A DNA stretch of 34,905 nt from CAYHPY01 sp964358485 (GTDB lineage: Bacteria > Elusimicrobiota > Elusimicrobia > UBA1565 > UBA9628): contig CAYHPY010000032.1 in NCBI GenBank assembly GCA_964358485.1, positions 1 to 34,905 of the forward strand. Reading direction: 5' to 3'. Position numbers and translations under genes: made by a program. The notes beneath the pieces were generated by a model, which was not told the DNA's origin, searched no databases, and worked only from the letters and a program-made list of their open reading frames with translations. Position 1 is the first letter of the stretch. The number at the start of each line of letters is the position of its first letter. Of this stretch, positions 29,409 to 34,905 are shown piece by piece.

Positions 29409-32400
29409 ATGGGAATTATTACGCGCCGAGCCCATCGCTTCACCGCCAAGCCGTTGGTGGCGGTTTTGTGCGTTTGCCTGGTCGTCTCCGCTCCCGGCGG
29501 TGCCTGGGCGTTGGAGGCCGTGGTCGCCTCCGCTCGGGCCGGACAGGTTCCCCTTTCCGGCGCCGCCAGGGAACTTTTCGAGGAGTTCTCCTCCCTGCTG
29601 GCGCGTTCTCAGCCCGCCCCCGCCGGCATGATCGTCGAGAAGGGCCGCCAATTCCGGCGCCACGCGCCGTCGGCCGCCTTGGACGCCTGGCTGTCGGCCC
29701 GGTTGGAAGGACCTCTCGGGGCACTTTCGTATTGGACGGCGCCCGAGGCCGCGCGCCTGAAAGCCGCCATCGACGGGCTTCCCGAACTGCGGGCCATTTT
29801 GGCCGGAACCTGGGTGGATCCCCGCGGGGCCAAGGGGGCCGCCGCCACCGGAGCCGCCGGCGAAAAAGTTTCCCGGATGCTGGACGCATTCAAAGGGGCT
29901 TTGCCAGCCGCTCCGGTCGACGACCTGGCGATCGCCCCCCCCGTGATTTCCGCGGCGCCCCTGGGTCTGGCGCCCGCGCCCCGCGCCGTGGAAGCTTCCC
30001 CCTCCAAGCCCAAGCGGCCCGAGCCGCCCGAGCTTTCCGAGATGCGGCGGGTTCGGGACGCGCTTTACGAGCAGGAAAAGCTGGCCCAGCGGCGCGACCT
30101 CTCGAGCCCCGCCGATGAGCAGCGGGCCAAGGACATCCGCGATCTTGACGAGCTGATCAAGGGCTACGAGTCCATGCTGGGCTCGGCCGACTCCACCACC
30201 GGACTGCGCGAGGCCGAGGAGGCCGAGGCCGCGTGGCTCAAATCCATGCAGCGCCTTTTCCAGGATTTTCAAAAGCCGGCGGAGCCGCCTTCCAAGCCGG
30301 GCCGGGAGTTGACACCCTCCACCACGGAGCAGGCCATCGCGGCGCGCGTGACTCGGATCGAGGAGCTCAAGAAGAAGGTCCAATCGGGCCTGGCCGAGCG
30401 GGACTCCGCGACCGCGGCCCTGGCGATGGCCGACCGCGCCCGCTCCGGGGCCCTGCGGGACCGCCGCAGCGGCAAGGAGATGCTCGAGTTCCGGAAGAAT
30501 TTCGCCCGGCTGGCCATGGTCATGGATCTGACCTACGGCCTCAATCTCCTCAATTCGCTCGACAAGGCGCTTTCGGGCATGCAGGTCATGCTGGACGAGA
30601 AGCTCAAGCGGATCGACGACCAGCGCGCGGCCAACGCCGCCAACGGAGCCAAGGCCGAGGAGCAGAAGAAGCGCGAGGAGGAATGGCGCAAGCAGGCCCA
30701 GGCGGCCGTGGACGAGGACCGCAAGAACTCCGGTGATTTCGCCAAGATTTCCGACCAGGCCGGAAAATTCGTTCCCCGGGTGGAGGCGTTTCGGACCGAC
30801 GTGGCCGCCTTGCTTGAGTACATCGACGCCCGGGACAAGGGCCGCAGCGCGGGGGCGCGGGCCGAATACGCCCGCCGGCTGGCCCTGCTGCCCTCCATGC
30901 GCGACAAACTGATCCACGGAGGCGGCGACGCCCAAGGCGGCCTGACTCTTTCTTTGGACGACCTCAAGAAGCTGGAAACCGACGTGGACGGCTACATCCG
31001 GGATTCCAACGACGCCGAGGCCAAGCTGGGCGAGGTGCCCGTCGAGTTCGCCGGAGTCCTGGTCCTCCTGGTCCCCAGCAGCCCTCCCGTCAACGTTACC
31101 AACCCCTCCTTCGCCGAGACCCTGCAGATCCTGGCGGCGCGCCGCGTGCATTGGAACGAGAAGACCCGGGAAATCCAGGACATGGTGGACAACCTGCGCA
31201 AGGCCATGGACGCCTCCAATACCACCCGGGTCGCCAACGACTTCGGCGACTCCATCCCCGAGTCCCTGCTGGTTTATCTTGCCGAGCAGCGGGCCGCGGC
31301 GGCCCGCCTGAAAGCCAAGAGCGACGACCTCGGCGGCCGGATCGACACTCTGGCCCGCAGCATCCGCGAGGCCGTTCCCTCCCTCAATCTCCCCGTTTTG
31401 GCCGGGCGGACCGCCGACGAGCTTCGGGACCTGCTTCCCACCTACGCCGACGCGCTTGATGGCGTGGAATTCCCGGACACCGACGCGGGCTTCGACGCGC
31501 AAATGAACAAGCTTTCCTTGGTCAAGCTCCTCCCCTTCATCGGAGACAACACCGTGCAGTGGCTCGAGGCCGAAGGCACCGTGAAGGCCCTGGAGGAGGC
31601 CACCGTCGACATCCTGCCCAAGGCCCAGGTGGCCGCCGCCGACGCCCTGGCCGCCCTGCAGGAGGTGGTTCGGGACATCGGCCTGGACGAAGCCTTCATC
31701 AACGCGAGCGCCCCCGCCGCCGGGCGGCAGGCCCTGATCGACCGCAAGCGTCGGCTGGTCCTGACGACCCTGCGCCCGATGCTCCTGCGGGCCAAGACCT
31801 TCCTGAGCACGATCCTCATTCCCTTCCAGGAAAAGCGCATCCTTCAGGCCGATCCCAACTCCACGGAGGACAGCCTGGCGGTCCTTTATAAGGAAAAGGA
31901 CAAGTTCTACGTCCGCATCGACGACGCCCTGAAAAAGACGCTCCCCTGGGGCCTGGCGTCCAACGGCGCGCGGGAAGGCGACGTGGGCTCCGCCCGCGCC
32001 AACATCGCCAAATTCCGGAAAAAATTCGAAGATTACCAGCAGCTCGTCGTGGACCTCCAGGATTCCGTCCGCCGCCGGGAGGACCCGTCCAACACGGAGA
32101 CCGAGGACGTCTACGGGGAGATGGCCCCCTATTCTTTGGTCGTGCGCGAGCGGGTCTACCGGGAGGAGAAGGTGGCCCGCGCCGCCCAGTTCAACGCCCG
32201 GGCGGGGCAATTTAACGACATCCTCCGGGACATGGACGCCGTTTCGGGCGGCAAGCACAATCTGGCCGGCAAGCTTTCCCTGCCGACCGACATCTCCGGC
32301 TCGGGGCCTGAATCCGTGGCCAAGCTCGAGGCCATCGCCGACAACGAGGTGCTTCAGAATTCCGCGGACCAGATCAAGGCCATCGCCGACGCGGCCTCCC

Positions 32401-34905
32401 AGGCGGCCGGCGGCGGCAGCCTCGACCTGGCGGGGGCCAACGGCAGCATCCCGACGGGCACCCAGCCAACGGTGGCGCTCTCCCCGGACCTCAAGCTGGC
32501 CCTGCTCGGGCTGGAGGCCATCAAGCGCCTGGTTCCGACCACCCAGACCACGGCCGGGGATTCCATCGCCGAGACCGTGGCCCGTTACCTCTTTTCGGAC
32601 GCCCTGATGGTCTCGGCCGTCGAAAACCTGCGCGACCGCATCCCGATCTTCAAGACCTTCCTCAATAAGGCCGCCGGGGCTTTGGCCGACATTTTCGCCG
32701 ACTGCGACGCCGACGTGGCCTACGTGACGGGGGATCTCTCGGGCGGCGGCCAGGTCCTGGCCCGCAAGATCCGGGTCTTCACCAAGATCCGCGACGTCGC
32801 CAAGGAAGGGGCGGATCTCTTCATGCAGAAAGCGGGCTGGAGCGCCGAGGCGTTCCAAACCGTGACCGACGTGACGGGCTATTACGATTCCCTGAGCGGG
32901 GTCTACACCTCCGGCAGCGAGGCCTTGGACGCCGAGGAAAAGGCCGCCAAGGAATTCCAGACGACTTTGGCCGACGCCCGCAAAAAAGTCGCCGATCAAA
33001 AGCGGGAGGTGACGGGCTGGCTCAAACAGCTCAACGATCCCCATGAGAGCGCGCTCAACCGCGTGTCCCAGAACATGTCCGCCATCCAGGAAAAGACGCG
33101 CTCGGTCCTGGAGGCCAACAGCCACTACCACAAGATGGACAAGGAATTTAGGTCCGCCGAGAAGCTCATCAAAGAGGCGCTCACCTCGCTTTCCCAGGAG
33201 CAGGAAGCCCTCTCCAAGGAGCTCGAAAAGATAGGGGACATCTCCGAGTTGAGCCCCGATCTCGCGCGCCGGGTCGAGGCGGTCACGAGGCAAGGTTCCT
33301 CGTGGCTGGCCGCCGGCGCGCGCGGACCGCAAACCCTGGTCATCCCCAAATCCCAATTCTCCAGCTTCCTGGGGGCCCTGTTCGGGGCCTTCGACGCGGA
33401 ATCCTCCTCCCGCGACATCGTGGCCCTGCGCGAGGAAATCCTGGCCAATCCCTCCGCCCTGACCCAGCTTCTGCCCGGCAGCAAGATGGTGGAGGTCGGC
33501 GAGGGCGCCAGCGGGTTCTACCTGGTCTATCAATCCGAGTTCTCCACCCCCCACGGCTTGGAGACCACCAGCCAGGTCACCTTGGGCAACGTCCTCAACC
33601 TCTGGGGCAACAACATCAGCGTCACCGGCCACCGCTTCGCCAGCCCCCCCTCGGCCGGCAACGCGCCCTTCGGCGACCAGGGCGTGTCCATGGAAGTCGA
33701 GTCCCTCCAAGGCGAGAACTGGGTCAATTACCTCAACATCACCTTCCACAAGTTCATCCAGGACATCCCCAGCGACATCTCGGTCGGCGCCCAGGCCAAG
33801 GAAGCGCGGATGATGATCTTCGACGACTTCGCCCTCCTGCTCAATGACGGCAAGCTTTATTTCGGCGCGGCGGGATTCGCCGACTTCGCGGCCGAGAACG
33901 CCAAGGACAAACCCTACTATTACGGCGGCAACTTCAAGGCCAGCGTGAAATTCACCGAGGTCTACAGCCTCAACGCGGAGGAAAGCATCCTTTTCGCGAA
34001 GGATCCGCGGAAATTCCTTCAGACCGTGAACCTCGACTTCACCAATTACGACCCCGACCTGGACAAGGACTGGGTGATCGCGGCCGAAGGCGAGAACAAG
34101 ACCTTCCGCCGCGACAAGGTGGGCGTGGGCGTGGACCTGGCCAAGGCCCTGGAGCAAAAGGAAAGCTTCAAGCTGGACCTGTTCTTCTCCCGGGTCACCG
34201 GGACTGACGACATGGAGCAAAACGCGGTGGGGGCCACCGTCCTCAAGGGATTCGCCTTCGACGTGGCCGGAACCTCGGTGGCCACCACCCTGTCCGGCAC
34301 CGGCGAGATCGGGGAGCAGTACAACACCTACTCCGGACGGATTTCCTTCGACGTGCCCAAGCACGGCATCGTGCTCTCGGCCCAGGGCAAGATGTTGGGC
34401 GACGCCGACACCTACTACCTGGAACTGCGCAAGAAGCTGGGCACCAACTCGGACATGTTCGTCTCCTACGGCAGCAAATACGTCGGCCTCAACCACCGGC
34501 TGACCATCGGCGCCCAGAGCAGCTTCACCCTCGGGGAGCTTTGGCGGGCGGTGGTCTCGGGCACCGCCGACGCCTCCATGGGCGGCGACGTCCTCAAGAA
34601 TTTCAACGGGGAGATCGACGCCTACTTCAAGCGCGACGACGCCAACAACCCCCTGCTGTCCGAGCTCGAGAAGGTGTTCGCTTCCGACGTCGGCAAGCGC
34701 CTCTTGACCATGGAGGTCGGAAACCTCGGGCGGGACCTGGCCGAGCTTTACAAGGCGGGCGCCCTGATGGACAACACCCGCATGCGCGGGATGATCGGTT
34801 TCGTGACCAATCCGGTGGCCGGCGGCACCGTCGACCGCGCCACTTCCGGGTGCTTCCAGGTCGGCACCCAGACCGAGATGACCCTGACCAAATACCAGCG
34901 GGGCC
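29409..34905 (+). CDS. Giant secreted protein, first 1832 codons (runs off window)
   Basis: The frame opens at the ATG at 29409 and has no stop to the window end. The N-terminus MGIITRRAHRFTAKPLVAVL with the following hydrophobic run and AWA at 32-34 is a signal peptide. Residues about 200-430 and 1180-1280 are charged coiled coils; a mixed helical region lies between. From about residue 1300 it is beta-rich, with repeated alternating strands such as KLYFGAAGFADFAAENAKDK, DADTYYLELRKKLGTNSDMF and RLTIGAQSSFTLGELWRAVV, as in long surface barrels or beta-solenoids. A purine-rich AGGGAAG lies just before the ATG, closer than an ideal Shine-Dalgarno. No family is recognised. The opposite strand is open for 5.2 kb but is a shadow: its translation is His/Gly/Gln-rich and lacks a signal peptide. 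Confidence 0.9.
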   Translation, partial: MGIITRRAHRFTAKPLVAVLCVCLVVSAPGGAWALEAVVASARAGQVPLSGAARELFEEFSSLLARSQPAPAGMIVEKGRQFRRHAPSAALDAWLSARLEGPLGALSYWTAPEAARLKAAIDGLPELRAILAGTWVDPRGAKGAAATGAAGEKVSRMLDAFKGALPAAPVDDLAIAPPVISAAPLGLAPAPRAVEASPSKPKRPEPPELSEMRRVRDALYEQEKLAQRRDLSSPADEQRAKDIRDLDELIKGYESMLGSADSTTGLREAEEAEAAWLKSMQRLFQDFQKPAEPPSKPGRELTPSTTEQAIAARVTRIEELKKKVQSGLAERDSATAALAMADRARSGALRDRRSGKEMLEFRKNFARLAMVMDLTYGLNLLNSLDKALSGMQVMLDEKLKRIDDQRAANAANGAKAEEQKKREEEWRKQAQAAVDEDRKNSGDFAKISDQAGKFVPRVEAFRTDVAALLEYIDARDKGRSAGARAEYARRLALLPSMRDKLIHGGGDAQGGLTLSLDDLKKLETDVDGYIRDSNDAEAKLGEVPVEFAGVLVLLVPSSPPVNVTNPSFAETLQILAARRVHWNEKTREIQDMVDNLRKAMDASNTTRVANDFGDSIPESLLVYLAEQRAAAARLKAKSDDLGGRIDTLARSIREAVPSLNLPVLAGRTADELRDLLPTYADALDGVEFPDTDAGFDAQMNKLSLVKLLPFIGDNTVQWLEAEGTVKALEEATVDILPKAQVAAADALAALQEVVRDIGLDEAFINASAPAAGRQALIDRKRRLVLTTLRPMLLRAKTFLSTILIPFQEKRILQADPNSTEDSLAVLYKEKDKFYVRIDDALKKTLPWGLASNGAREGDVGSARANIAKFRKKFEDYQQLVVDLQDSVRRREDPSNTETEDVYGEMAPYSLVVRERVYREEKVARAAQFNARAGQFNDILRDMDAVSGGKHNLAGKLSLPTDISGSGPESVAKLEAIADNEVLQNSADQIKAIADAASQAAGGGSLDLAGANGSIPTGTQPTVALSPDLKLALLGLEAIKRLVPTTQTTAGDSIAETVARYLFSDALMVSAVENLRDRIPIFKTFLNKAAGALADIFADCDADVAYVTGDLSGGGQVLARKIRVFTKIRDVAKEGADLFMQKAGWSAEAFQTVTDVTGYYDSLSGVYTSGSEALDAEEKAAKEFQTTLADARKKVADQKREVTGWLKQLNDPHESALNRVSQNMSAIQEKTRSVLEANSHYHKMDKEFRSAEKLIKEALTSLSQEQEALSKELEKIGDISELSPDLARRVEAVTRQGSSWLAAGARGPQTLVIPKSQFSSFLGALFGAFDAESSSRDIVALREEILANPSALTQLLPGSKMVEVGEGASGFYLVYQSEFSTPHGLETTSQVTLGNVLNLWGNNISVTGHRFASPPSAGNAPFGDQGVSMEVESLQGENWVNYLNITFHKFIQDIPSDISVGAQAKEARMMIFDDFALLLNDGKLYFGAAGFADFAAENAKDKPYYYGGNFKASVKFTEVYSLNAEESILFAKDPRKFLQTVNLDFTNYDPDLDKDWVIAAEGENKTFRRDKVGVGVDLAKALEQKESFKLDLFFSRVTGTDDMEQNAVGATVLKGFAFDVAGTSVATTLSGTGEIGEQYNTYSGRISFDVPKHGIVLSAQGKMLGDADTYYLELRKKLGTNSDMFVSYGSKYVGLNHRLTIGAQSSFTLGELWRAVVSGTADASMGGDVLKNFNGEIDAYFKRDDANNPLLSELEKVFASDVGKRLLTMEVGNLGRDLAELYKAGALMDNTRMRGMIGFVTNPVAGGTVDRATSGCFQVGTQTEMTLTKYQRG

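Noticed and set aside
29298..34496. Long minus-strand open frame opposite the giant gene as a coding gene
   Set aside because: Its translation is Gly/His/Gln/Val-rich and almost Lys-free, has no signal peptide, and the plus strand has a promoter, signal peptide and normal composition.
1..34905. tRNA, rRNA, riboswitch or insertion sequence
   Set aside because: I saw no tRNA cloverleaf, rRNA stretch, known riboswitch core or transposase gene; a covariance-model scan would be needed to exclude small RNAs.

Overview
The window is GC-rich DNA from a diderm (Gram-negative-type) bacterium. The evidence for diderm is a parvulin-type periplasmic chaperone, an Omp85-family barrel, a PorV/UPF0164-type outer-membrane protein, lipoproteins, and many secreted TPR proteins. 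The gene mix (T9SS-like cargo plus PorV, a fibre protein with GIGTTNP-type repeats, a TatT-type TRAP transporter, giant surface proteins) resembles poorly cultivated phyla such as Elusimicrobiota or Omnitrophota. That placement is an inference; no marker gene here decides it.

Layout. 1-633: groES-groEL on the minus strand behind a consensus sigma-70 promoter and a CIRCE (HrcA) operator. 650-4844: a coiled-coil GYF_2-like protein, then a LOG-family protein with two secreted TPR proteins. 4857-5822: a secreted parvulin-type chaperone on the plus strand with its hairpins. 5826-11557: a minus-strand cluster of a small unknown protein, an Omp85-like barrel, TatT, DctP, DctQ and DctM. 11573-21110: a cell-surface and signalling cluster of a T9SS-like cargo protein, a PorV-like barrel with a TPR tail, a TPR protein, a sensor histidine kinase, a receiver-only response regulator and a long fibre protein. 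A hicBA toxin-antitoxin pair lies on the opposite strand between kinase and regulator. 21118-25648: a 969-residue TPR protein, metF and an OmpR-type regulator. 25668-29234: a BON lipoprotein and aldo/keto reductase, an unknown plus-strand gene, a divergent ClpS-like protein, an O-methyltransferase and a small unknown protein. 29325-34905: the first 1832 codons of a giant secreted protein that runs off the window.

How it works together. Genes inside operons are tightly coupled by ATGA, GTGA or TGATG overlaps. The first gene of nearly every transcription unit has a sigma-70-like -10 box ending only 6-9 nt before the start codon and usually no Shine-Dalgarno, so these mRNAs should be leaderless. 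groES and groEL, with ordinary leaders and strong Shine-Dalgarno sequences, are the contrast. The most system-like part is 11.5-21.8 kb. An OmpR-type regulator sits directly upstream of a promoter carrying 11-bp-spaced direct repeats, which opens an operon for a sorted surface protein, its likely outer-membrane partner and a two-component pair.

Several starts are abnormal: the Omp85-like gene and dctQ lack an ATG, GTG or TTG at the expected place. No stretch over about 210 bases lacks a gene.
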